From assembly GCA_946122785.1 (NCBI GenBank), contig CAMGYJ010000011.1, positions 2,666,001-2,730,000 on the forward strand: a stretch of 64,000 nucleotides of DNA. The letters are read 5' to 3'. Shown here in pieces: positions 1 through 11,153 of the stretch. This DNA comes from Linum tenue. Its lineage: Eukaryota; Streptophyta; Magnoliopsida; Malpighiales; Linaceae. Below the pieces are notes generated by a model. It had not been told where the DNA came from. It ran no database searches and was given only the letters and a program-made list of their open reading frames with translations. Position 1 is the stretch's first letter, and each line of letters opens with the position of its first letter. The position numbers and the translations under genes were made by a program.

Positions 1-61
1 TATGTGTCTTCTCTAATATTTGTTTCTTCAATGGCTGATTTCATGTTATTCCTTGTTGCAG

Positions 62-1491
62 GTTGGTTTTGTTTCAGATTATGACTTGTTAGCACTCGAC
101 TCTATATCAGGTACTACTAATCTTGAAGCTAAAGTTCCCTTTTCGAGGTTTGAAATCCTGTTGATGTTTACCAGCATTATAGATCACATTAGCACGATGG
201 ACCAGGGTTGAGATTTACGCACATGGAAGTGATTCGAAACTCTAAGGCTTTGCGCATATTCTTGCTATCCTTATGTTATTTTTCGTAGTTCTCTTACCTT
301 CTTACCTTTATGTAGGTAGTTTGTGTATCAAAACATGGTATTGCTTTACTGTACCTTCTGGCAATGAAAATTTTCCTTTCTGAACTTGGTAAAACTGTAA
401 ACGTTTGAGTATTCCTGTAATGATACATTTGAAATAGAATTTGCAAACCATTCTCTCTGCAAAAGAATACTAACATGCTGTGCTTGTCAATTATGCATTG
501 TTGATCTCCATTGACAAACTAGTCCTTTTATTACTGTTTCTCTGCAGAATTTATTGTCGAAGCAGGTGCTAATTTTGCCTATTTTACTGGTAGGTTGCAA
601 TCAAAGTGACAACAACTTATTTCCTGACGTCGACAGTACTTGGAAAGTATGTATGATCATTCCTATATGATGTTTGGTATGCTGGGAGTTCTTACTTTTG
701 AAGTTCATGTGCTGGTAGAATGGACATTCAATACTTTGTGTGCCCATTAGTTTGACTTCCTCGCTAAATGCCAGTATGCTAAGTTTTGTGAATCGAATGT
801 CTAGAATTGGTTCCTGCACACTTGGCATTGTATTCTGAAGATTTCACTGGGATGCATTGCGGAATCCACGCACGTTGCTTGATCTTTTAAGAACTCCAAA
901 GCTTCCTTTGGCAGAATTGATTTCCCTCCTCCTTTTTAGCATTGCCATTGGCAGCCTAATCCCCAATGACAAATGCAGGCATTTAATGAGATTCAGAAAC
1001 TACTAGGGAAGACAAACGGTAAAGTTGTTGGAGATCTCATGACACCTAATCCCCTGACCGTCCGTGAAAACACCAATCTGGAGGACGCGGTCAGGTATAA
1101 CTTTCACTGTTTTACTCTGCGCGACTCTGTCTTGCTGCCATGAAAATTTGGCTTTATGTTGTATTGTTCTTTGGATATGAGTACATACCAGAAGCATCTT
1201 TTGAAACACCGTATTCTACTTTCCCCCAAAACTCTCAGGCTGCTACTAGAAACCAAGTACCGACGGCTGCCAGTGGTTGATGGTGACGGAAAGCTGGTAA
1301 GACTTGTAACGTGCATTCATGGCTTTTTCTTACACAGTTTTTCCTTTTCGTTCATTCGATTCTTTTGTCGTGAGTCTCGTGACACGTCTCTGTTTCAATA
1401 TCGAAAGGTTGGGCTCCTTACGCGGGGAACTGTGGTCAGAGCCGCTCTGCAGATGAAACGCGAAAGTCCAAGGTCGACTTGGAATCTATGA
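62..1491 (+). CDS. CBSX: CBS-domain-pair protein, chloroplast CBSX type (5' end outside window)
   Basis: Five exons are read by GT-AG rules: 62-110, 594-646, 979-1094, 1239-1296 and 1408-1491 (stop TGA). The translation keeps hallmarks of plant CBSX1/CBSX2: GFVSDYDLLALDSISG in the first exon, FPDVDSTWK in the second, VVGDLMTP and NLEDAVR in the third, YRRLPVVD in the fourth and LLTRGTVVRAALQMKR in the last. These cover the end of the first CBS motif and all of the second. In the known family the CBS pair binds adenosine nucleotides and activates thioredoxins in the chloroplast. The transit peptide and first CBS half lie upstream of the window. The last residues (after MKRE) are not diagnostic. 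From the stop to 1820 I see only 3' UTR-like AT-rich sequence, where a transposon nest begins. CBSX1 and CBSX2 cannot be told apart here. Confidence 0.9.
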
Positions 1492-1820
1492 CGACAAGCA
1501 ACAATCATGGAGAATGTTGTGAGAATTCAAGCTGTAGTTATAATGAATAGGGGTGAAAGAAATGGGATATGAGTAGCATAGGATTTGCCTTGGTAGACAG
1601 TTCAAGCATATGCCATGGTTTTGTATTATAGAGAGTATATATTATTCTTCATATGAGAATCTGGAAGTGTAACAGGTTATGTATGAATCCATGCTTGTAA
1701 CCTTATCGTCTGTCACGATTTTCAGACTCAAGTTGTATGAAATTTGCCCCATAAAGCTTCATTTAGTTCTCTATCATATGGCATTCTAGATTTTGTTTTT
1801 GGACAGAAAGGGCTCTTTCA

Positions 1821-2141
1821 TTTTAGAAATCGATTTCTGTAGGGTTTCTCGATTTATTAATATAATTATTATTAGGGTAATTATTAGTAAGGTCAGTAGT
1901 CATTTAATAGAATTAGGTTTGTCATATTAAGCATAAATTAATAAAAGAATAATCTCCTTAATCGCTCTCCTCATCCTCTCAATTCTTGACCTCAATCCTT
2001 CTAAAGGCTTAGGCAGATTCTCTTCTGTTCTTCCCCAAATTCTCTTCTCAAATCCCTAAATCCCCAATTCTGTTCTATAAACCCTAAATTCTCAATCTCT
2101 AGATCTAATCTAGAAACCGGTTAGAAACTCTGTTTCTAACA
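1821..2141 (+). repeat. 5' LTR of element A
   Basis: This LTR aligns along its length with 11325-13364 once the MULE is removed. It lacks about 51 bp present in the 3' copy (about 13091-13141), including the only TATA-like stretch (CTATATATATG, 13114-13124). The gap is bounded by similar short repeats (TTTATCAT and TTTGTCAT in the 3' copy), as expected for a slippage or microhomology deletion. Confidence 0.85.
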
Positions 2142-2143
2142 TC

Positions 2144-2155
2144 TGGTATCAGAGC
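2144..2155 (+). other. Primer-binding site of element A (tRNA-iMet type)
   Basis: TGGTATCAGAGC lies two bases after the 5' LTR and is complementary to the 3' end of plant initiator tRNA-Met. Its last five bases, AGAGC, were duplicated by insertion of the next element and recur at 5178-5182. Confidence 0.9.
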
Positions 2156-3101
2156 TGATATGATCCCAAATTTCCCACCATTCACGTCACAATTACTTGA
2201 CAAAGAAGCTATCAAAGTTGGGAAGAAGAAAGACAGAATTTGGCTAAGTCAAAATCCGTGTTCAGGGTACATACTTTGGAGGCATGGTTATCTCAATTGG
2301 CTTGGTGGAAATTCAAGGTCAAGGGCTTGTTTTACAGATAAAGTTTCCATGTTTCCAATGGTATGCTTTGTGGATCCAGATGATGTCATTAAGGTTGTTT
2401 TCCAAGGCCTCAAAGTTGCTACCTCAAAACTGGAAAACTGCCAGAAAATGACTAAGGCAGAAAACTGTTTTGTGAAGCCTACTTTGGAGCTCAATTCAAG
2501 GAGCATGGATGGGATTCAAGTCAAAAGGCTTCCTCAACATGAAACTAGGTATGTTTTTAAACAAAGGGAAGGAATTGGATGAAGAATTGGAGCTCTGGAA
2601 GGCCTCGAACAAAAGGCGCGAACTTAGTACGAAATCACAGAATTTCTGCCTTTGTAAAACAGGATTTTCTTTCCTTATTCAACTATGATTGTTAGATTTG
2701 ATTCCTTTTCGAGTTAGATTGTATTTAGACTTCCTTTTTAGTTGTTAGACGTAGCTTAGGTTTATTTAAAGCTTTCTTTTACGTTGTAAACTCAGATTTT
2801 GAAGAATTGAATTGAAACCTTTGGGTTTTTGCAAGTTTGCGTACTAGTGTAAGCTTTGGTGGATTCCAAGCTCGTTGAGCTCTTGTATCGATCAAGAACG
2901 CGTTGATCGTGGCCGGGCATCTATCCTTATATCAATTGAGCCTTTCCCCAGGTGTGGAATTGCACGTTTGATTCCGTTTTATCCAAACACCCAAGAACAT
3001 CCTTGTTTTTTGTTCGAAATTCGTTTTAATCAATCCAATCCTTGGATTGATTGTGTTAGCTGCGTGACTTTGATAACATACAACCCCCTAGGGTCGTATT
3101 A
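2156..3101 (+). repeat. 5' LTR of element B
   Basis: 946 bp, from TGATATGATC to GGTCGTATTA. It contains a 140-codon open frame (2160-2582) that also exists in the 3' LTR. After that frame comes an AT-rich stretch typical of an LTR end. Confidence 0.92.
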
Positions 3102-3103
3102 AG

Positions 3104-3116
3104 TGGTATCAGAGCC
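3104..3116 (+). other. Primer-binding site of element B
   Basis: TGGTATCAGAGCC lies two bases after the LTR end and is complementary to initiator tRNA-Met. It fixes the plus orientation of the element. Confidence 0.9.
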
Positions 3117-3244
3117 TCCGGTTCAAAACCAGAGGCGAAGGAGTCAGGTAAAGAATACTTCTTGTGCAAGAACAGTTTCGTTGAAGAAACAGGGAAAGCA
3201 GCCCCTGTTTGTGCAAATTGATTCTGTTTCGTGCTTGAATTACG

Positions 3245-4105
3245 ATGGAAATTCAGCAATTTAATGAGGAAGACGTTAAGAAGATAATGGCAGCCCTTAC
3301 TGCGGCGTTTCTACCCCAATTCGAGCGAATACAACGCGGAATCGATAAGTTGGAGTCTGCCATTGATAGACGTCTCTGTTCTACTCCGTGGAAACAGAGT
3401 CCACGTCCTGGAATGGCTGACGATGAGCTGGGGAACGATTCAAAGGACGTCTCTGAGCGTGATGGTCTTCTCCAAGACGAAGTAAATCTACTCACAACAT
3501 CCGGTGCCCAGGACAGGAGGGATTCAAGGCGTCGAGAGCCATCAGAGTTTGCCGACTCTGTTTTGTTTCCGAAAAAACAGAGTGTCGAATGTTGCTGTTT
3601 TTTTGACGACGAAGAAGAAGAATCGAAGGTCGAGTTCACCACAGAAGTCATATTTGAGGCTGAAGGATTGGCGAAGAGTCGAGGGAAATCGCTAGAGAAG
3701 GCAGAAGATGCTCGAACTTCCCCACTGACAAGAACTACGGAACTCTGCCGCTATTCTGCAGAACAGAGTTCCCTAATCGACGAGCTCGTTGCGGCTTTTG
3801 TTGATGATTCGAGTGAAGCCACTTCTGTAGAAACATTGAAAAACACCCCAGTAATGAATTCACTAACAAGAGTCGCGGCAAAACAACTTCAAATCAAAGA
3901 ACCCAATTCGTCAAAATTGCTTCTGCAGAAGCCGGAATGTGACTCCAAAGCTGCTGTTCTCGTCGGAGCAATGGAGAGTGATTCGACCCAAACGATCACT
4001 GTGGACGAGTCCCGGGAGGTTTTTGGAAGATGTAGGAGCAATCAATTCGTCAAGACGATGCTTGAACAAGAAACAGCCCAATTTCGAATTGAAGATTCTG
4101 GGTAA
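3245..4105 (+). CDS. Gag-like open reading frame of element B
   Basis: An uninterrupted 286-codon frame begins 144 bp after the 5' LTR, the usual place for gag. The N-terminus (about residues 1-45) has regularly spaced hydrophobic and charged residues and looks helical or coiled-coil, as in many retrotransposon Gag N-termini. The rest is rich in Ser, Glu and Lys. There is no CCHC knuckle and no pol motif. I cannot match it to a named Gag family, so the call rests on position and context. The frame ends before the 3' LTR, where another frame (3939-4658) overlaps it. Confidence 0.5.
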   Translation: MEIQQFNEEDVKKIMAALTAAFLPQFERIQRGIDKLESAIDRRLCSTPWKQSPRPGMADDELGNDSKDVSERDGLLQDEVNLLTTSGAQDRRDSRRREPSEFADSVLFPKKQSVECCCFFDDEEEESKVEFTTEVIFEAEGLAKSRGKSLEKAEDARTSPLTRTTELCRYSAEQSSLIDELVAAFVDDSSEATSVETLKNTPVMNSLTRVAAKQLQIKEPNSSKLLLQKPECDSKAAVLVGAMESDSTQTITVDESREVFGRCRSNQFVKTMLEQETAQFRIEDSG

Positions 4106-4658
4106 GGAAATTCTGCAGCAGAACATGTTTGAGCAGCCCACTTGCGATCCAATTTGGGAAAAATTATGTGTACGATTTGAGCAAAGAAAGGCCAAAGTGT
4201 TGAGGGCAACACTTTTTCAAGAGAGAGGGCCTGATATGATCCCAAATTTCCCACCATTCACGTCACAATTACTTGACAAAGAAGCTATCAAACTTGGGAA
4301 GAAGAAAGGCAGAATTTGGCTAAGTCAAAATCCGTGTTCAGGGTACATACTTTGGAGGCATGATTATCTCAATTGGCTTGGTGGAAATTCAAGTTCAAGG
4401 GCTTGTTTTACAGATAAAGTTGCCATGTTTCCAATGGTATGCTTTGTGGATCCAGATGATGTCATTAAGGTTGTTTTCCAAGGCCTCAAAGTTGCTACCT
4501 CAAAACTGGAAAACTGCCAGAAAATGACTAAGGCAGAAAACTGTTTTGTGAAGCCTACTTTGGAGCTCAATTCAAGGAGCATGGATGGGATTCAAGTCAA
4601 AAGGCTTCCTCAACATGAAACTAGGTATGTTTTTAAACAAAGGGAAGGAATTGGATGA
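3939..4658 (+). other. Second open frame of element B running into the 3' LTR
   Basis: A 239-codon frame overlaps the end of the gag-like frame in a different phase and continues without a stop across the LTR boundary at 4232. The LTR part is the same 140-codon frame seen in the 5' LTR, and nearly all LTR differences inside it leave it open. It may be the C-terminal part of an originally single protein split by a frameshift, or a chance frame. No domain is recognised. Confidence 0.3.
4219..4231 (+). other. Polypurine tract of element B
   Basis: AAGAGAGAGGGCC directly abuts the 3' LTR start (TGATATG) and would prime plus-strand DNA synthesis. Confidence 0.75.
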
Positions 4659-5177
4659 AGAATTGGAGCTCTGGAAGGCCTCGAACAAAAGGCCCGAACT
4701 TAGTACGAAATCACAGAATTTCTGCCTTTGTAAAACATGATTTTCTTTCCTTATTCAACTATGATTGTTAGATTTGATTCCTTTTCGAGTTAGATTGTAT
4801 TTAGACTTCCTTTTTAGTTGTTAGACGTAGCTTAGGTTTATTTAAAGCTTTCTTTTACGTTGTAAACTCAGATTTTGAAGAATTGAATTGAAACCTTTGG
4901 GTTTTTGCAAGTTTGCGTACTAGTGTGAGCTTTGGTGGATTCCAAGCTCGTTGAGCTCTTGTATCGATCAAGAACGCGTTGATCGTGGCCGGGCATCTAT
5001 CCTTATATCAATTGAGCCTTTCCCCAGGTGTGGAATTGCACGTTTGATTCCGTTTTATCCAAACACCCAAGAACATCCTTGTTTTTGGTTCGAAATTCGT
5101 TTTAATCAATCCAATTCTTGGATTGATTGTGTTAGCTGCGTGACTTTGATAACATACAACCCCCTAGGGTCGTATTA
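4232..5177 (+). repeat. 3' LTR of element B
   Basis: 946 bp, nearly identical to 2156-3101, followed by the AGAGC target duplication. The element A sequence resumes right after it. Confidence 0.92.
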
Positions 5178-5182
5178 AGAGC

Positions 5183-6014
5183 CCGGTTCCGGAAGACGAG
5201 TTCATCAAAACTCTTTCAGGGACAGCTTCCTACCAGATCAAATCCAAATGAGTTCAACCGATATATCGGAGCTGACGTGGGCTCAAAAGCAGGAACGATT
5301 ATGGCAGATCGTGGATTACTGGAAGTCATACGCGTTGCGTCGTAGGAAAGCAGACGCGAAGGACGGCGGTAATGACGCTACGGCGAGGCAGCAGCCGCCC
5401 ATAGGTGTTGGCGGACCCGACGAGCAGCCGTCTCCGATAAGCGCCGCGGCGGATGACAACGTCGAGACGAGCAACGAGGGCGGGAAGCAGACACCGATGG
5501 GTTCTCTACATTCCGTTGCCGGGACTCCTAGCAACCGGATGGAAGACTTGTGGCTGGAGAAGGAGACGACGATGGCGGGTGGCGAAACAAGGAAGTTGAT
5601 GAGGGAGGCCTCCACCGACGAGGAGGTGAGGCCGGAAGCGAGGTGAGCTGCTAGCAAGAAGAGTCGCTCGCCGGCGGGGAAGTCGACGAATGAGCAGAGA
5701 GAGGAGGGCGGTGGCGTCGCTATCTCTCTTGCCATCCATAGGTCATTTTCCATGGTCTGCTCAACACAACATGCCCAAACTCAATTGGGCCCAGAGAGTG
5801 AGGCTGGAAGAAGACCTGTACATGGGCTGAAGGCAGATCTATGGAATTGGGCCAAGTGTGTTGATGGCGGCAAGAAGAGTGGGCCAGAGCTGAAAAAGAA
5901 GTGGGTTGAAAGAGAGTTAGGCCATGGGTCGAACCAGAAAGTATTAGAAGAGCTTCAAGAAATAAATGGGTTGTGTCTGCAAAAAAAAATAAAAGGCAAA
6001 AATGGGCTTTCTGG
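5183..6014 (+). other. Internal region of element A with a short open frame
   Basis: This is the body of element A between the element B and LINE insertions. A 132-codon frame at 5248-5646 starts 65 bp after the restored primer site and has a charged N-terminus, with Lys/Arg-rich then Pro/Gly/Glu-rich sequence. It could be a decayed gag. Its function is not recognised. From 5750 to 6014 the frames are short and low in information. The body continues at 11165-11324 beyond the LINE. Confidence 0.45.
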
Positions 6015-6278
6015 AAATAAAGTTACCAGGGCACGCAAAAAAAAAAAAACCCCCCTTTCTCTCTTTCGTGGAGAGTGGGAGAGGAACCGTCGCCAACGTG
6101 CGCCTCGCCGTAACTGGCATTACACCATCGTGTCCCGGCGGTATCGGGCTGTGGAACGATGGGGGTTATAAAGCCACCATGGTGGGTGAAGCGTTCTCCA
6201 TCGCTAATTCGATTATCCTTACTCAATCGATTCCAATTTCGGGTTAATATCCTGCTTCTTCATTCCCGATCCTCAGTC

Positions 6279-7367
6279 ATGGCTGGTGTGAATGCAGTGG
6301 TCTTCGGGGATGCTGATGTCGTTGCTGGTACCGAATGCAATGACCTCTCTCTGCTGGGGCGGGTGATTGGCTTTGCTCCTCCGATTCGCCATCTTCAAAC
6401 AACGATGGGGCGGTTATGGGGGTGCCGCGGAGCCATCTCTGTCCTCCCGGCTGCGGAAGGTCTCTTCCAGTTCGTATTCCCGTCGGAGAATGATATGGAT
6501 GCTGTGTTGAAGCAGTCTCCTTGGTTCCTACCCAAGTTCTTGATCAACCTGGCCCCATGGGTGGAGGTTACTCCGACGGTTGCCGACCAACTCTGGAAAG
6601 TCCCCCTCTACCTGCAATTCTGGAATATTCCTCCCCAATGTTGCACTCGGAGGATGGCTTCTCTCCTGGGCTTGGCTTTGGGGAAGAGTGAGGCGGCTGC
6701 GGTTCACCGCATCCCAGGCTCCAGCGAACTCTACCTCCGAGCGAAGGTTTGGCTGGATGGTCGATTGCCATTACCGACCTCGGTCCCTGCTGCTCATGAC
6801 AAGGGAGGGATAGGGCCGTTCTCGGCGACGATCACCTTCAAAAGGCTCCCCCAATTCTGCTATCTATGTGGTATTTTAGGCCATGTTGGACAACACTGAC
6901 CTCGCCGCGAGGAGCTTCTTAGCTCGGTGACCCCTTACGGCAAGCATCTGATCGCAACAAAATCAGGGCCCAAAGTCAATGAACGTTCTCTGCTCACCAG
7001 GAAGCAATACACTTGGATTCGCCAGGAGGTTGCAGATTCTTCGTCACAGGGGCGCTCACCTGCTCAAAAGGAGACGGTGCTGCTCATGGATCGTCAAGGG
7101 CGGATGGATTTGGCTGCGAATGGGAAGTTTGGACATCTCCCGCCTTCTGGGAGCGTTCCTGCTCTGGACATTGTACCTTCCTCGGAGAGGGGCTTGATGG
7201 CACAGCCTGTATCATCGTTGATCAGGCAGAGGGAGCTGCTGGCCGACCCTGCAAGTGCTGGAATAGCGAAGAAAGCTCGCTGTGAGCCTATGAATACAGC
7301 AGTCGAAAATGAGGAGTGTGATGTGGTGGAGGCAACCAGCCCGAACTGGTCCCACCCGGAGCCATGA
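6279..7367 (+). pseudogene. LINE ORF1: DUF4283-type nucleic-acid-binding protein with zinc knuckle, broken by one stop
   Basis: The likely start is ATG 6279 (MAGVNAVVFGDAD). The first 205 codons show the DUF4283-like pattern of plant LINE and transposon-derived proteins (LLGRVIGF, GRLWGC, FLPKFLINLAPWVEV, VPLYLQFWNIPPQC) and end in a CCHC knuckle with spacing C-x2-C-x4-H-x4-C. The last cysteine codon is replaced by TGA at 6897-6899. After it the same frame stays open to 7367, so one base change truncates the protein. ORF1 proteins coat the LINE RNA for transposition. The end overlaps ORF2's ATG by four bases. Confidence 0.85.
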
Positions 7368-10300
7368 GTCTACTCGCTTGGAATTGTCGGAGACTTGGCT
7401 CACCCTTGACGATTCCTTCTCTGTTCGGAGCTGTATGTAGGTTCTCACCTTCTGCTGTTTTCCTTAGTGAAACCAAGAATGAGGATGAGTATGTACATAA
7501 GAAACTATTGCGCCTTGGGTTTCCGTTTGTCCACTGTGTCTCCCCTGTTGGTACAGTAGGAGGATTAGTAGTAGCTTGCTCTTCTAGTGTTCAATGTCGG
7601 GTAGTAGCCCAGGCTGAGTTCTACCTGTTTGTGGAACTTCAGCATGTAATTTGGGGTTTATTAGCAGTCTTCTTTGTCCATCTTAGCAGTGATGTACATA
7701 TCCGCCTCCATCAATTTAATGAACTTGCTGATTTACTTTCGTCTTGTGTGCTGCCAATAGTGGTCATAGGTGACTTTAATTGTATCCTCCAATCCAATGA
7801 GAAGATGGGTGGCCGACCACCCTCATTCCAGGTGATGGAAGTATTTCGTTCCTTTCTCGATGGTGCAGGTTTGTTTGATGTGGGATTTAAAGGGCCTCCG
7901 TTTACATGGTCTAATCGACAAGGCCTTCTAACCCACATTTTAGAGAGATTGGACAGAGTGTTGGTCACTGATAATCTCATGTCTCTTTGGCCTTCTATGC
8001 AGGTTACACACCTTTCGGACCTTGGTTCGGATCATAGGATCATTTTGCTGCAACTAATTCCTGGTGCTGGGAAAGGAAAGGCGCGGTTCCATTATGACCG
8101 TAGATGGTGTCCTAACTCTGATGCCCGGGAAATTGTCTTTGGTGAATGGCAGGTATCTGTACCAGGAACCCCTCAATTCCAGCTGTTTTCGCGCTTCAAG
8201 GCAGTCAGACACCGTCTTGTGGAATGGGCAAGGATGGGTACTACTAATTATGCCCGGCAAATCAGGGAGTTAAGGTCTGCTATAGAGCCCGAGAGGGATG
8301 CACCAACAGTGAACTGAGAGGTTATCCAGGGCCTGGAATCACAACTATCGACGGCCTATTTGCAAGAGGAAGCGTATTGGAAGCAGAAGTCAAGAAACAC
8401 TTGGCTGCAACTTGGAGATGCCAACACGAATCACTTTCATCTATCAACTACTCAACGACGAAGGCATAATCGTATTGAGGTTTTGCAAGATGAATTTGGG
8501 AACCGGCATTTTGATGAGGAGGGTAAAGGTAGTATTTCGGTGGGCTTCTTCCAACAGTTGTTTACGTCTAATGGGATCCTGCCCAGCCTTTTGGTTACTG
8601 CATTGGGAATTCAGCCAAAGATTGATCATGCACAGAACTGTTTCCTGGCTGCCCCTGTCACTCGGGATGAGATTCGAGCTGCAGCCTTCAGCATAGGCCC
8701 CGGGCAAGCCCCGGGTTCGGATGGGCTTACAGGTGCTTTCTTCCAAACCTATTGGGATATTATTGGTGAATCAGTTTGCAGGGCAGCCCTGTCCTTCTTC
8801 AGATCTGGGCGCTTACTTCAGTACTTCAACCACACGATTATCACTCTAATCCCCAAGGTCGTTAATGCTGAGTTGATGAAACAAATGAGGCCGATCAGCT
8901 TGTCTCAGGTCTTCTACAAGATAGTTTCCAAGGTCCTCACGACTAGGCTCAGTGTTGTTCTTCCTGGCGTTATATCTGATTCTCAGAATGGTTTTATCAA
9001 GGGAAGGGATATTTCCGAAAACATCCTTATTGCGCAGGAAGTGATGCAATTCTTAAAGACGAAGTCCGCGGGAAAGGATAAATGGATGACTCTCAAATTG
9101 GACATGGAAAAAGCGTACGACCGGGTCGAATGGGGCTTTCTATTTGCAGTAATGGAAGCACTAGGTTTCGGCTCACAGTGGATGAAGTGGATTAAAGCTT
9201 GTGTCACTACAGTTTCGTTCACGGTTCTTCTTAATGGACATGAGCATGGGTATTTTAAATCGCAACGGGGTATTCGACAGGGTGATCCGTTATCCCCACT
9301 CCTTTTCGCCATCTACACGGAGGCTTTTTCAACGCTTCTTCAGAATGCGCTTGGGCTACAGCAGCTGCATGGGCTGAAGGTCCCCCGACTTGCCCCAACT
9401 ATTTCCCATCTATTCTTCGCAGATGATACCTACCTCTTCTTGCGGGCAACCTCCTCGGAATGTGCTAACCTGATTCAGATGCTACAGCCCTTTGAGGAAG
9501 CTAGTGGGCAGCGCATAAACCTCCAGAAATCTTCAGTATGCTTCAGCTCTAATGTTAGTGAACAGGAGAAGAATCAGTTGGCAGCTATGCTGGGTATCTC
9601 GTCCATAGGCCCACTTGACAAGTACTTGGGGCTTCCGGCTCAAATTCAGAGATCAAAGGTCCAGACATTCAAGTTTGTTGAGGATAATCTTGCTGCCCGC
9701 ATTCAAAGTTGGCGATCCAAATCCCTATCTCTAGCGGGAAAAGAAGTACTTCTCAAGGCTGTTGGTTCTGCACTGCCGATGTACACTATGTTTTCATTCC
9801 GACTCCCTTCCTCTTCCTGCCGCAGACTTAATAGCCAGTTGGCTAGATTTTGGTGGGCGGGGCAAGATAAGGAGAGGGGAATGCACTGGATCTCATGGCC
9901 GGCAGTATGTGTCAGCAAATTCCATGGAGGTCTTGGGTTTAGGGATTTTGATCTTTTCAACATAGCGATGCTTGGGAAACAGAGCTTGGAAGCTGCTGAT
10001 GTGTCCGGATTCTCTCCTTGCAAGGATTTACAAAGCTCGCTACCACCCGCACTGCGACTTCCTCACTGCAACAGCTGGTTCCCGGCCTTCTTGGGCTTGG
10101 CAAGGTGTCCTGGAAGGGCGTAACCTCCTCAAGCAAGGGCTGAGATGGCAAGTAGGTTGCGGATCAGCAATTCGCACTATCGAGGACTTCTGGTTGCCTT
10201 CAACACCGCCCTCTACTCCAATCCTACTGCCGGGTATATCTCTTCCTAACCCCTATGTGTCTGCTCTTATACATCCAATTACGAGGACTTGGAATGGCGA

Positions 10301-11153
10301 CCTCATCCGTGCACTTTTCACACCTGAGAGTGTATCATGGATACTCTCAATACCGCTGCCATCAGTACCTCAGCCTGACAGACTCATCTGGCACTACTCT
10401 GATTCGGGGCAATACACTGTCAAATCAGGATATCAACTGTAAGCAGCCAGCAGACATCTTCAGTTTGATCAACTTCCCCCGTACCTCACTACAAGATTTT
10501 GGAAGACACTATGGAGCCTCCCAATACCTCCTAAGCTCAAGTTTTTTCTTTGGAGGATTGTAAGAGGCTTCCTCCCAATGCAAGCCATTCTTAAAGGGAA
10601 GCACATATGTGATTCTGATATTTGCTTGATTTGCTCAGAAAGGGCAGAATCCATCTCACACTGTTTTTTTGATTGTAGGGTCGCTCGAGCTATCTGGACT
10701 CTTGCTGGAAAGGAGCAGATCCGGGAAGTGATGTCTAGTGTGCCTAGTGACCTTGCGTGGCATGAGCTTTTCTTTTCTATGCAGCTATCGAAGATGGAAA
10801 TTGCGGAAGTTGTGTTCATCACCTGGCGCATATGGAAGGGCCGCTGTTGGTCGATTTATGACAAAATTCAGTACCTGCCCGGCCCTTTATTTAGACAGTA
10901 TAATCGACAGATTGAGGAGTGGAAAGAAGCATCTGCTGCGTCGAGGGATCAACCTATTGGAGGGCGGCAAAGAAGGGAACCAACAACAGTCCCAGCGTGC
11001 CCCCTTGGTGGAATTCTCGTCCGTTTCGACGGTGCGACGAGGCGGGGAGTGGGTGGAAGCACTGGCTTCGTTGGGTTCGACATCGATCACTCCTTGGTAT
11101 GCGCATACGGTAATACCCTATCTATTACGATCTATCTATGGCAAAAAAAAAAA
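7364..11153 (+). pseudogene. LINE ORF2: endonuclease - reverse transcriptase - zf-RVT - truncated RNase H, broken
   Basis: The N-terminal apurinic-like endonuclease runs from about 7364 to 8100 (start SLLAWNCR, LSETKN, GDFNCIL, SDHRIILL). The reverse transcriptase follows with GQAPGSDGLTGAFF, LIPKV, RPISL, GFIKGRDI, LDMEKAYDRVEW, GIRQGDPLSPLLF and the catalytic LFFADDTYLF near 9415. The zf-RVT region near 10530-10700 has CLICSERAESISHCFFDC. An RNase H-like start (GGILVRFDGATRRG) appears near 11015 but only about 40 residues are encoded before the poly(A). Lesions: in-frame TGA at 8315-8317, a +1 shift near 9975-9982, and TAA at 10440-10442. The codons around each lesion still encode normal family sequence. 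Confidence 0.9.

Larger units (their letters stand above)
2156..5177 (+). mobile_element. Non-autonomous LTR retrotransposon ('element B'), inserted in element A's primer-binding site
   Basis: The LTRs at 2156-3101 and 4232-5177 are both 946 bp and differ at only about ten positions by eye, which points to a young insertion. A 5 bp target duplication AGAGC flanks the element (2151-2155 and 5178-5182). A tRNA-iMet primer site (3104-3116) and a polypurine tract (about 4219-4231) are present. The internal region is 1.13 kb with one long reading frame and no protease, reverse transcriptase, RNase H or integrase. The LTR ends are TG...TA rather than TG...CA. Confidence 0.92.
6015..11153 (+). mobile_element. 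LINE (L1-type) retrotransposon with poly(A) tail and target duplication
   Basis: An 11 bp direct repeat, GGGCTTTCTGG, flanks the element (6004-6014 and 11154-11164), and the 3' end is an A-tract (about 11143-11153): the signature of target-primed reverse transcription. Inside are ORF1 (DUF4283-type plus CCHC knuckle) and ORF2 (endonuclease, reverse transcriptase, zf-RVT, start of RNase H), overlapping by four bases (ATGA at 7364-7367). ORF1 has one internal stop; ORF2 has two stops and one frameshift, so the copy is dead. The 5' UTR (6015-6278) is GC-rich with a homopolymer A-tract. Confidence 0.95.

Noticed and set aside
5752..6171. 139-codon ORF before the LINE
   Set aside because: It crosses the LINE insertion border at 6014/6015 and is an artefact of the junction.
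6927..7367. Separate gene downstream of LINE ORF1
   Set aside because: It is in the same frame as ORF1 and separated only by the nonsense codon at 6897-6899.
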